A stretch of DNA of 8,062 nucleotides from Planctomycetota bacterium (GTDB lineage: Bacteria > Planctomycetota > Phycisphaerae > WQYP01), in assembly GCA_021852225.1 (NCBI GenBank), contig JAJZOA010000034.1, positions 1 to 8,062 on the forward strand, in the 5' to 3' direction. The notes below the pieces were generated by a model. That model had not been told where the DNA came from. It did not search any database and worked only from the letters and a program-made list of their open reading frames with translations. The translations under genes and the position numbers were made by a program. Of the stretch, positions 1 to 7,519 are shown one piece after another. Position 1 is the first letter of the stretch; each line of letters starts with the position of its first letter.

Positions 1-1
1 A

Positions 2-2131
2 AGCCCTAAAATTATCAAGGAGCGGCGTGGTACATCATATGGTGTGATGGAATTATGTGAAATATCCGGCGTGTCGCCATGGTTCTGGTGGGCGGATGTG
101 CCGGTAAAAAAGGCTGCTTGCGTGGCCGTTACGCCGGGGCGACTTATCTCCGGGCCGCCGGGGGTGAAATACCGGGGTATATTCATCAATGATGAGGATT
201 GGGAGTTCCAGCCATGGGCGGCACATACGTTTGACCCGGCGCGTGGAAATGTGGGGCCAAAAACCTATAAAAAAGTATTTGAGCTGATGCTGCGGCTTAA
301 ACTAAATTATCTCTGGCCCGCCATGCACCCCTGTTCGGCTTCGTTTGCCTCCATACCGCAAAATGCGGCCTTGGCCAGCGATTATGCCATTGTCATGGGG
401 TCCAGCCACGTCGAACCGATGCTTGCGAATCCCGCGGCGTTTCTTGGCCACCCCGGCCATATGCGACGCGGACCATGGAACTTTGTCACCAACAGCGCCA
501 ATATTCTGAAATTCTGGGCGCAATCCGTCAAAAGCCGCGGCCAGTATGAAGCTGTCTGGACCCTCGGCATGCGCGGCCCTTATGACAGTGCGTTATTGGG
601 CGTTCACACCAGGGCACAGGAAAGATCGCTGGTGGAAAAGATTTTTCATCTGCAGGCCAATCTTCTGCGGCGCCTGGCATCCCGTCGCTTGGGTTTGCCA
701 GCAACTTGTTATGTTCCCTATAAAGAGGCTCTGCTGGTATTTAATTCCGGTCTGAAAGTTCCACCAGATGCCACCATCGTCTGGCCGGATAATAATTTCG
801 GCTATATCCGGCAACTCAGCAATGCGCCACAGCGCCGCAGGTCCGGTGGCTCCGGCGTGTATTATCACATTGAATACCTTGGCAAGCCGCATTCCTATTG
901 CTGGTTGAACACCACGCCACCGGCCCTGATGTGGGAGGAATTAAAAAAAGCCTGGGACAATGAGGCACGTCAGATATGGGTGATAAATGTCGGTGGTATA
1001 AAGCCACGGGAAATCAGCATGGATTTTGCCGCCCGGCTGGCCTGGCGCCCCCAAGTCTTCGGCGCGGATTGCCAGCCTGTATTTCTGCGACACTTTGCCG
1101 AAACGGTTTGCGGCCCGGAATATGCCGCAACCATTGCGGACCTGCTTCAGGAGTTTTTTCTGCTGGGGCAAATCCGCCGTCCGGAATCCATGAATCGCAA
1201 CTGGGCTGCCGAATTGCCCGATCAGGAAGCGACTGATCTGCTGGCCCGTTATCAAAGGCTGTTCGACAACCAGCGGAATCTGCAGCGCCGGATTCCGCCA
1301 GAAAGCCGTGCAGCCTTTTTTGAATTGTTTGCCTATCCGGCGCAAATGCTCGCCGCCAGCGGCTTGATCTTCCTGTTGGATCGACATGCCCGCGCCACGC
1401 CGGCCCAGGCTGAAGAAACCGGCAGAAAAATTGCCCTGTGGCGAAGGTTTATTGTGCGGCAGGTTGCCTGGTACAACAATAAGCTCAGGAATGCCAAATG
1501 GCGCGATTTTGCCACCATGGGCGGCACCACCTGGCGAGTCGCCTGGGCGTCCGTGCAGTGGCCATGGCTGGATCACCATAAGGGCGGCGCAACGCGTCCG
1601 GGCCACGACTCGCTGCTGATTCTGCCTGCGTATAAGTTCGAACGCACGCATTCTACCGCGACGGCCCAATGGCGGCGGATTTCCGGTCTGGGGCGCTCAG
1701 GCGGGGCGATGGCTCTTTGGCCTGCAGTGCCACAGAACCGGTGGAACCCGGAAAAACAGCTTTCCGATGCCCCGCGCATAGACTATCAGATCCATATTAC
1801 CCGGCCGATTATCACGGCAATGCTGGTGCTGAGTGTTTTGCCCACCTATCCACTGTACCCGGGAATGAACCTGCGCATCGCCATTCGCTGGAATGGCGGT
1901 CCGGCCAAGGTTTTAACTGTGCCGTATGCTTCCAGTGAAATACGTGTGGCTGGCAATCGGGTGCGGGCGGCCGGCGTTCTGGCAAACCAGATTCCACTGC
2001 ATTATCCGGTCGGTCCGCTATCCAATGGCCTGCACACGCTTTCGGTTTATGCCGTAGATCCGGGTGTGGTTCTGGACGAAATCCTGCTGCAAGGCGACAA
2101 TACACCTCATTCTGGCGGTAGGTCGGAGTGA
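2..2131 (+). CDS. GH115 alpha-glucuronidase (xylan alpha-1,2-glucuronidase), 5'-truncated by window edge
   Basis: The enzyme removes glucuronic acid or 4-O-methylglucuronic acid side chains from glucuronoxylan, a role known for family GH115; it is presumably exported. The visible 709 codons carry family-typical blocks: GVSPWFWWADVP (about nt 71-106), VKYRGIFINDEDW (164-202), the LNYLWPAMHP block (near 305-335), TLGMRG (about 560-577), GLKVPPDATIVWPDNNFGY (from about 750), YYHIEYLGKPHSYCWLNTTP (860-919), and a C-terminal beta domain from AQWRRISGLGRSGGA (1664 on) to the VDPGVVLDEILL end. The GTG at nt 44 is not the real start. The frame is open back to nt 2, and the codons before it read GTSYG, which continues the conserved block before GVSPW. 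I estimate 100-150 N-terminal residues, including any signal peptide, lie outside the window. The gene ends 116 bp before the GH3 gene on the same strand, suggesting one xylan-degradation operon. Family assignment is strong; exact substrate is inferred. Confidence 0.93.
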   Translation, partial: SPKIIKERRGTSYGVMELCEISGVSPWFWWADVPVKKAACVAVTPGRLISGPPGVKYRGIFINDEDWEFQPWAAHTFDPARGNVGPKTYKKVFELMLRLKLNYLWPAMHPCSASFASIPQNAALASDYAIVMGSSHVEPMLANPAAFLGHPGHMRRGPWNFVTNSANILKFWAQSVKSRGQYEAVWTLGMRGPYDSALLGVHTRAQERSLVEKIFHLQANLLRRLASRRLGLPATCYVPYKEALLVFNSGLKVPPDATIVWPDNNFGYIRQLSNAPQRRRSGGSGVYYHIEYLGKPHSYCWLNTTPPALMWEELKKAWDNEARQIWVINVGGIKPREISMDFAARLAWRPQVFGADCQPVFLRHFAETVCGPEYAATIADLLQEFFLLGQIRRPESMNRNWAAELPDQEATDLLARYQRLFDNQRNLQRRIPPESRAAFFELFAYPAQMLAASGLIFLLDRHARATPAQAEETGRKIALWRRFIVRQVAWYNNKLRNAKWRDFATMGGTTWRVAWASVQWPWLDHHKGGATRPGHDSLLILPAYKFERTHSTATAQWRRISGLGRSGGAMALWPAVPQNRWNPEKQLSDAPRIDYQIHITRPIITAMLVLSVLPTYPLYPGMNLRIAIRWNGGPAKVLTVPYASSEIRVAGNRVRAAGVLANQIPLHYPVGPLSNGLHTLSVYAVDPGVVLDEILLQGDNTPHSGGRSE

Positions 2132-2178
2132 CCCGATGCCGCAGGTTCCTGTCTATGCCGCCCGGCAGCGCATGACAA

Positions 2179-2202
2179 ATCGAGTAAGGCACAGTACTCG
2201 GT
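2179..2202 (+). promoter_or_regulatory. Small stem-loop in the GH115-GH3 spacer
   Basis: CGAGTA at 2181-2186 pairs perfectly with TACTCG at 2195-2200 around an 8-nt loop. A G-U and an A-U pair extend the stem to 8 bp. No U-run follows, so it is not a convincing intrinsic terminator. It could be an mRNA processing or stability hairpin between the two glycoside hydrolase genes, or a DNA operator half-site pair. The rest of the 116-bp spacer holds only the GH3 ribosome binding site. Function is not established. Confidence 0.35.
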
Positions 2203-2234
2203 GTTGAAATTCTGTGTCGGAACGCGCATTTTTC

Positions 2235-2239
2235 AGGAG
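2235..2239 (+). promoter_or_regulatory. Ribosome binding site of the GH3 gene
   Basis: AGGAG lies 8 nt before the ATG at 2248. This fixes the start and places the twin-arginine signal at the true N-terminus. Confidence 0.8.
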
Positions 2240-2247
2240 AAGTTTTC

Positions 2248-4890
2248 ATGGCGGCGGAACTCACCGGTTCAAATCGTATCAGTCGAAGGGGATTTATTGC
2301 TGCAACCGCCGGGGCAGCCGTTGCCACCGGACTTTGCGGCCCAGGGGATCAATCGCAGGCCGCAAAGCCGGCCAATAAAGCGACTCCGGTCGCACCGCTG
2401 GGCAATATAGAGCTTGCGGCATTCTCTCGCGCCCAGGCCCGCGCTGCGGCACTCGTGGCCCGCATGACTCCCGCCGAAATGGTTTCTCAGCTTGGTAATA
2501 CCGCCCCGGCAATTAAACGACTCGGACTGCCGGCGTATCAATACTGGCATGAAGCTCTGCATGGCCTGCTGCGCAGCGGCCCGGTGACCAGCTTTCCGGT
2601 GCCGCTGGCTTTGGCCAACAGTTGGGATCCCGAATTGCAGTTCCAGGTTTATGATGCCGTTTCAGATGAAGCCCGCGCCTATCACAACGCCCATGGGACC
2701 GCGCTGGCATTTTATTCTCCACAAACGCTTAATACCGCACGCGATCCGCGCTGGGGTCGGATAGATGAAACCCTGGGTGAAGACCCGCATTTAATTGGTG
2801 TGATGGCAGGTGCGGCCGTGCGCGGCATGCAAGGCGAAGATGCGACCTATCTGAAAACCGTATGCTGCGCCAAACATTTTATCTGTAACGAAACCGATGA
2901 TGACCGTCACACGGTTTCCGCAGCGGTAAATCCACGTAGTTTCTGGGAATATTTTACGCAGCCCTTCGAAGCCGCGGTAAAGGCCGGAGTGGCCACGGTC
3001 ATGAGTTCCTATAATGAAATAAATGGTATTCCGTGTACCGGCGATCGCACACTCCTGACCGATCTTCTGCGCAGACAATGGGGATTCCGCGGCTATGTCA
3101 CTTCTGATTGCGACGCGGTGGCCGATATCTACCAGACACATCACTATGTGCCGACAGGTTCGCAGGCCGCGGCCATGGGCCTGCGCGCCGGTTGCGACCT
3201 GAATTGTGGCGACACATACCAGAAGCACGCCCTGCAAGCCATGAATCTTGAACAGGTCAGTGATGGACAGGTGGCACAGGCGGTTACCCGATTATTGACC
3301 ATTCGCATGTTGCTGGGGGAATTTGATGACGCTGGCGGTGTTCCGTTCAGCGGCATCAGCTTTTCCGTGGTAGACAGTGCAGAACACCGGACATTAGCGG
3401 TGCGGGCAGCGCGGGAATCGATGGTGCTTCTGAAAAACGACGGTCCGCTGCTGCCGCTAAAAATAGACGCGATCAAATCGGCGGCGGTCATAGGGCCGTT
3501 GGCGGCGCGGTGCCCACTGGGCGGATATGCCGGCGGTCCCTTTGTTCATGTGTCGCCTTTAGAGGGAATTGCCTCGGCGCTGGGGACAAAAATTGCCCAC
3601 AACCGCATTCCCGCGGCGAATTTCACCAGCATTGACTGGCAGTTTAAATTTTCAAACTGCGTCCTGGCGGATTCTTCACTGGGGCTGGCGCGCAACTCAT
3701 ATTGGGTGGAATTGCCGGCGGCCGATTTTTCCGGAGTTACTTCTATCAAGGCTCGCGCGGCGGCCCTTCATTCCGGCGGAACGCTGGAAGTGCATCTGGA
3801 TTGGGCCGGCGGCCCGCTTGCCGCCAGTCTCCCCATTCCCGCCACCGGAAGCTGGAATACCTGGCAGGTGGTATCCGCGCCTGTGAGTCACAAAAATTCT
3901 CAAATCACCGGCAGCCATTCCATTTATCTTGTTTTCCGTGGACCTGGCAATAGCCCTGATCTTTTTCATCTGGATTGGATCGAACTTGACCCCGCGCCGC
4001 ATATTCCACCATCCAGTGTGCGAATAACTTCCGTATTGGGCTGCACGGTGGCTGGTCCGCGGAATGAAAAATGGCTGACCGAAGCCGCCGCTGCTGCCAA
4101 AGCGGCGGATATTGCGGTTGTGGTGGTGGGTGATGATCAGACTGTCGATCACGAACAGCTTGACCGTGCAGATATTCGATTGCCCGGTGCTCAGCATGAA
4201 CTGATCCGGCGGGTCTGTCAGGCGAATCCCAAAACAATTCTGATTGTCGCCAGCAATTGTCCGGTCGCCATTCCAGCCGAGCAGGCCAGCCCGCATATTC
4301 CGGCAATTCTTTGTGCGATTGCCGCCGGACAGGCGGGGGGGATCGCGATTGCAGATGTGCTGTTTGGCGCGTACAACCCCGGTGGAAAGCTGGCGGAAAC
4401 CTGGTACACAGGCCTGAAGCAACTGCCACATTTTCATGATTTTGATATTATGAATAATCGCACATATATGTATTTCACAGGCAAGCCTCTGTATCCATTT
4501 GGGTATGGACTAAGTTACAGCACATTCGCATTTTCCGATCTTCAAACCAGTTCCCGCACTTTGCACGCGGGTGAAACAATTGACATAAGCCTGAGCATAA
4601 AAAACACCAGCCGCGTGACCGGTGACGAAGTCGTGCAGGTATATGTACGCGCTCCCAAAAGCAGTGTCAAACGCCCACGGAAACAACTGGTGGACTTTCT
4701 GCGGGTGCGAAACCTTAAGCCCGGCGAGGCGCGTCGCATTACTCTGCATCTAGGCCACGACCACCCGGCCCTTCGTTATTGGGACGAAACCCGCCAGAGT
4801 TTTGTCGTACAGCCCGGCAAAATGGATATCATGGCCGGCAATTCCAGCGACAATATTCTGCTCAAGACCTCCATCTCGCTTTCGGCGTGA
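2248..4890 (+). CDS. GH3 beta-xylosidase-type glycoside hydrolase with Tat signal and inserted CBM6-like module
   Basis: This 880-residue enzyme probably releases xylose from the non-reducing ends of xylo-oligosaccharides outside the cytoplasm. Residues 12-16 (SRRGF) begin a twin-arginine signal followed by an Ala-rich stretch, with likely cleavage after SQA38. The GH3 barrel spans roughly residues 55-340. It has WHEALHG (100-106), typical of the xylosidase/arabinosidase branch, RDPRWGR (165-171), KHF (209-211), and VTSDCDAV with the predicted nucleophile Asp287. The alpha/beta domain starts near MVLLKND (392-398) and resumes at about 600. It carries the predicted acid/base Glu636 in HEQLDRADIRLPG and ends near YPFGYGLSYSTF. 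Between these halves, residues about 452-581 look like a CBM6 (ADFSGVTSIKARAA, GSWNTWQ, FHLDWIEL). A fibronectin-III-like domain (about 765-870) closes the protein. The start is supported by AGGAG 8 nt upstream. Its neighbour GH115 debranches the same polymer. Beta-glucosidase or arabinofuranosidase activity cannot be excluded. Confidence 0.93.
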   Translation: MAAELTGSNRISRRGFIAATAGAAVATGLCGPGDQSQAAKPANKATPVAPLGNIELAAFSRAQARAAALVARMTPAEMVSQLGNTAPAIKRLGLPAYQYWHEALHGLLRSGPVTSFPVPLALANSWDPELQFQVYDAVSDEARAYHNAHGTALAFYSPQTLNTARDPRWGRIDETLGEDPHLIGVMAGAAVRGMQGEDATYLKTVCCAKHFICNETDDDRHTVSAAVNPRSFWEYFTQPFEAAVKAGVATVMSSYNEINGIPCTGDRTLLTDLLRRQWGFRGYVTSDCDAVADIYQTHHYVPTGSQAAAMGLRAGCDLNCGDTYQKHALQAMNLEQVSDGQVAQAVTRLLTIRMLLGEFDDAGGVPFSGISFSVVDSAEHRTLAVRAARESMVLLKNDGPLLPLKIDAIKSAAVIGPLAARCPLGGYAGGPFVHVSPLEGIASALGTKIAHNRIPAANFTSIDWQFKFSNCVLADSSLGLARNSYWVELPAADFSGVTSIKARAAALHSGGTLEVHLDWAGGPLAASLPIPATGSWNTWQVVSAPVSHKNSQITGSHSIYLVFRGPGNSPDLFHLDWIELDPAPHIPPSSVRITSVLGCTVAGPRNEKWLTEAAAAAKAADIAVVVVGDDQTVDHEQLDRADIRLPGAQHELIRRVCQANPKTILIVASNCPVAIPAEQASPHIPAILCAIAAGQAGGIAIADVLFGAYNPGGKLAETWYTGLKQLPHFHDFDIMNNRTYMYFTGKPLYPFGYGLSYSTFAFSDLQTSSRTLHAGETIDISLSIKNTSRVTGDEVVQVYVRAPKSSVKRPRKQLVDFLRVRNLKPGEARRITLHLGHDHPALRYWDETRQSFVVQPGKMDIMAGNSSDNILLKTSISLSA

Positions 4891-4944
4891 TGGGAATCGG
4901 ATCGCCTGGAACGCAATAGGCATTCACCATACTTGCCAACCGGC

Positions 4945-4974
4945 AGGCCGCCTTCCAGCCGTATTTGGCGGTTT
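4945..4974 (+). terminator. Weak candidate terminator for the GH3 gene
   Basis: AGGCCGCC (4945-4952) can pair with GGCGGTTT (4967-4974), including two G-U pairs, around a 14-nt loop. The right arm ends in TTT and is followed by ATTG, so there is no real U-run. It lies 54 bp after the GH3 stop. The stronger hairpin at 4993-5017 may serve the + strand instead. Confidence 0.25.
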
Positions 4975-4992
4975 ATTGCGGCGGTAAAACAA

Positions 4993-5017
4993 AAGGCCCG
5001 CCGGTGTGGCGGGCCTT
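4993..5017 (-). terminator. Rho-independent terminator between convergent genes, best oriented for the ahcY operon
   Basis: AAGGCCCGCC (4993-5002) and GGCGGGCCTT (5008-5017) form a perfect 10-bp GC-rich stem with a 5-nt loop. On the + strand the stem is preceded by an A-rich run (AAAACAAAA, 4987 on, overlapping the arm). On the minus strand this becomes the U-rich tail expected after the hairpin. The stem begins about 33 nt beyond the ahcY stop. On the + strand only TTGAAT follows, so termination of the GH3 transcript here would be weaker, though the stem may act in both directions. Confidence 0.88.
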
Positions 5018-5049
5018 GAATATGATGCTCTTGTGGCGGTGCTCGGGAA

Positions 5050-6373
<1,324 letters not shown>

Positions 6374-7390
6374 CTAATTTCGCGGACGCATTGCCCGCAT
6401 CACAAACAAATCCGGCACAGCCACGCGGCTTTCCGGGGAACGGCTTTTTCGGGATGGCAGCGTATGGCGGCGAATATCCGTCAGGCCGGCGCTGCGCAAC
6501 TGACCGGTCAACTGGTCCGGCGCAAATCCCATCCATCGGTGACCCATTTTTTCACGGAACATCTCCACTTGATGCGGCAGCAGATCCACAATCAGGGCGA
6601 CTCCGCCGGGCTTGAGTACCCGATGCACTTCCGCCAGCGAGGATTCAATATTGGTCACATGATGCAGAACCAGCACAATCAGTGCCGCATCCAGCAATTG
6701 GTTTTCAATGGGCAGTTGTTCCATGCGACCCGCCAGCAGTTCAACATTTTTCAGTTGGGCCATGCGGATTCGATTGCGCGCGGCCTTAAGCATAGGGGCC
6801 GATGGCTCCACGGCAATCACTTTTTTTACATGTGGTGCCACCATTCCGAAAGTGGCTCCGGTGCCCGCCCCCAGATCACCGATCGTCCATTCCGGAGTCA
6901 GCAGAGCCAGCATCGCTTCAAGGTGAAAGGTATCGCCAAACCACTGGCTGCGGATAGTGTCCCACTGCGGTGCCGCGGAGCCGAAAAAATCGACTTTCAG
7001 ATTTTGTCGGTCCTGCAGAGCCTGATTCAGACGGCATTCATCGGTGGCAAGCCGATCATCGGTTAACAGTTGATGCTTGACCATCACATGCAATTGTTCA
7101 GAAATCGCATCACGGCCGGAACTGATTATACGATACAGCATCGACGTGCCGTCGCGGCGCCCTTCCGCGATTTTCCCGTCCACCAGTGCCTTCATGTGCC
7201 GGCTGACCGTGGACTGAGGCAGTTTGAGTGCGGTGGCCAGTTCGCCTATGCGAAGGCCATCGGCTCCGGTGCGGTCCAGCAGGCGCAGCATTCGCAGCCG
7301 CATGGGGTCGGCCAGTGTTTTGAGCAACTCCACCCAGCGGTGCAGAGGGAGTGGCTCGGTATGGGTCCGGGTTGTCAATAATCCGTTCAT
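6374..7390 (-). CDS. ArsR-family winged-helix regulator fused to a SAM-dependent methyltransferase domain (SahR-like)
   Basis: This is a 338-residue, two-domain cytoplasmic protein. Residues about 18-90 form an ArsR-type winged helix: LLKTLADPMRLRMLRLL, then the recognition-helix region LPQSTVSRHMKALVDGKIAEGRRDG and LYRII. It lacks the Cys-rich ELCVC-type metal site of ArsR/SmtB sensors; the only Cys is Cys119. Residues about 155-310 form a class I methyltransferase fold with motif I DLGAGTGAT (172-180), acidic Glu195 at the end of strand 2 (VIAVEPS), LVLHHV (240-245) and VHRVLKPGGVALIVD (255-269). ArsR-methyltransferase fusions next to ahcY are known; I recall SahR of Proteobacteria being described as an ArsR-type SAH-responsive regulator of the SAM cycle. 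A role sensing SAH or SAM and repressing this operon is therefore inferred, but catalysis on a small molecule remains possible. There is no upstream Shine-Dalgarno sequence, and the predicted transcript start is only a few bases before the ATG, so translation may be leaderless. ahcY follows after 57 bp. Confidence 0.88.
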   Translation of the reverse strand: MNGLLTTRTHTEPLPLHRWVELLKTLADPMRLRMLRLLDRTGADGLRIGELATALKLPQSTVSRHMKALVDGKIAEGRRDGTSMLYRIISSGRDAISEQLHVMVKHQLLTDDRLATDECRLNQALQDRQNLKVDFFGSAAPQWDTIRSQWFGDTFHLEAMLALLTPEWTIGDLGAGTGATFGMVAPHVKKVIAVEPSAPMLKAARNRIRMAQLKNVELLAGRMEQLPIENQLLDAALIVLVLHHVTNIESSLAEVHRVLKPGGVALIVDLLPHQVEMFREKMGHRWMGFAPDQLTGQLRSAGLTDIRRHTLPSRKSRSPESRVAVPDLFVMRAMRPRN

Positions 7391-7391
7391 C

Positions 7392-7412
7392 CGGATATAA
7401 TGATAGTATTCG
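7392..7412. promoter_or_regulatory. Candidate operator: imperfect palindrome over the -10 box of the regulator-ahcY operon
   Basis: A 21-bp imperfect dyad centred on G7402 matches at 7 of 10 positions: CG/CG outer, ATA/TAT middle and AT/AT inner pairs. It starts 2 bp upstream of the regulator's ATG and covers its predicted -10 hexamer. ArsR-type dimers usually bind AT-rich dyads overlapping promoters. It stands out as AT-rich between GC-rich flanks. Binding is inferred only. Confidence 0.5.
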
Positions 7413-7428
7413 CGGGCGGCCGCCGCAA
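7400..7428 (-). promoter_or_regulatory. Predicted sigma70-type promoter of the regulator-ahcY operon
   Basis: On the minus strand, TTGCGG (7423-7428) and TATCAT (7400-7405) are separated by exactly 17 bp. The -10 box matches the consensus at 5 of 6 positions and the -35 at 3 of 6. Transcription would start near 7393, about 3 nt before the ATG, giving an almost leaderless mRNA. This agrees with the absence of a Shine-Dalgarno sequence. Confidence 0.5.
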
Positions 7429-7443
7429 GTGAGGCACCGCCAT

Positions 7444-7473
7444 GCCGTCAGGACCCGTTGGACCTGACGCGGC
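7444..7473. repeat. Inverted repeat / hairpin between the divergent regulator and manA genes
   Basis: CGTCAGG (7446-7452) and CCTGACG (7463-7469) are perfect 7-bp arms. Inside them CC (7454-7455) and GG (7460-7461) also pair across an A-A mismatch. GC pairs from 7444-7445 and 7472-7473 can extend the base with a small bulge. On the + strand TTGTGTT follows, giving a terminator-like look, but no gene ends nearby. It sits between the two divergent promoters, so a protein-binding site or a structured element is possible. No known riboswitch was recognised in it. Confidence 0.45.
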
Positions 7474-7501
7474 TTGTGTTAAACTGGAACGCTGTTATCA
7501 G
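7474..7501 (+). promoter_or_regulatory. Weak candidate promoter for manA
   Basis: TTGTGT (7474-7479) and TATCAG (7496-7501) are 16 bp apart and match the sigma70 consensus at 3 of 6 and 4 of 6 positions. The predicted start near 7508 would give a leader of about 12 nt with only a poor GGTGA ribosome binding site (7512-7516). This is the best candidate in the spacer but may be chance. Confidence 0.25.
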
Positions 7502-7519
7502 AGTTGCTGGCGGTGAACG

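Noticed and set aside
941..1669. 242-codon open frame on the minus strand
   Set aside because: It lies antisense to the strongly conserved GH115 sequence. Its product shows no recognisable motif and has the Gln/Arg/Gly-rich composition of a shadow frame.
2204..2232. Promoter directly before the GH3 gene (TTGAAA with a -10-like CATTTT)
   Set aside because: The -10 match is poor, and the implied start would fall inside the ribosome binding site.
3697..4437. 246-codon open frame on the minus strand
   Set aside because: It is antisense to the CBM6 and acid/base region of the GH3 gene and encodes no recognisable domain.
6464..7066. 200-codon open frame on the plus strand
   Set aside because: It is antisense to the methyltransferase domain, with His/Gln-rich composition typical of a shadow frame.
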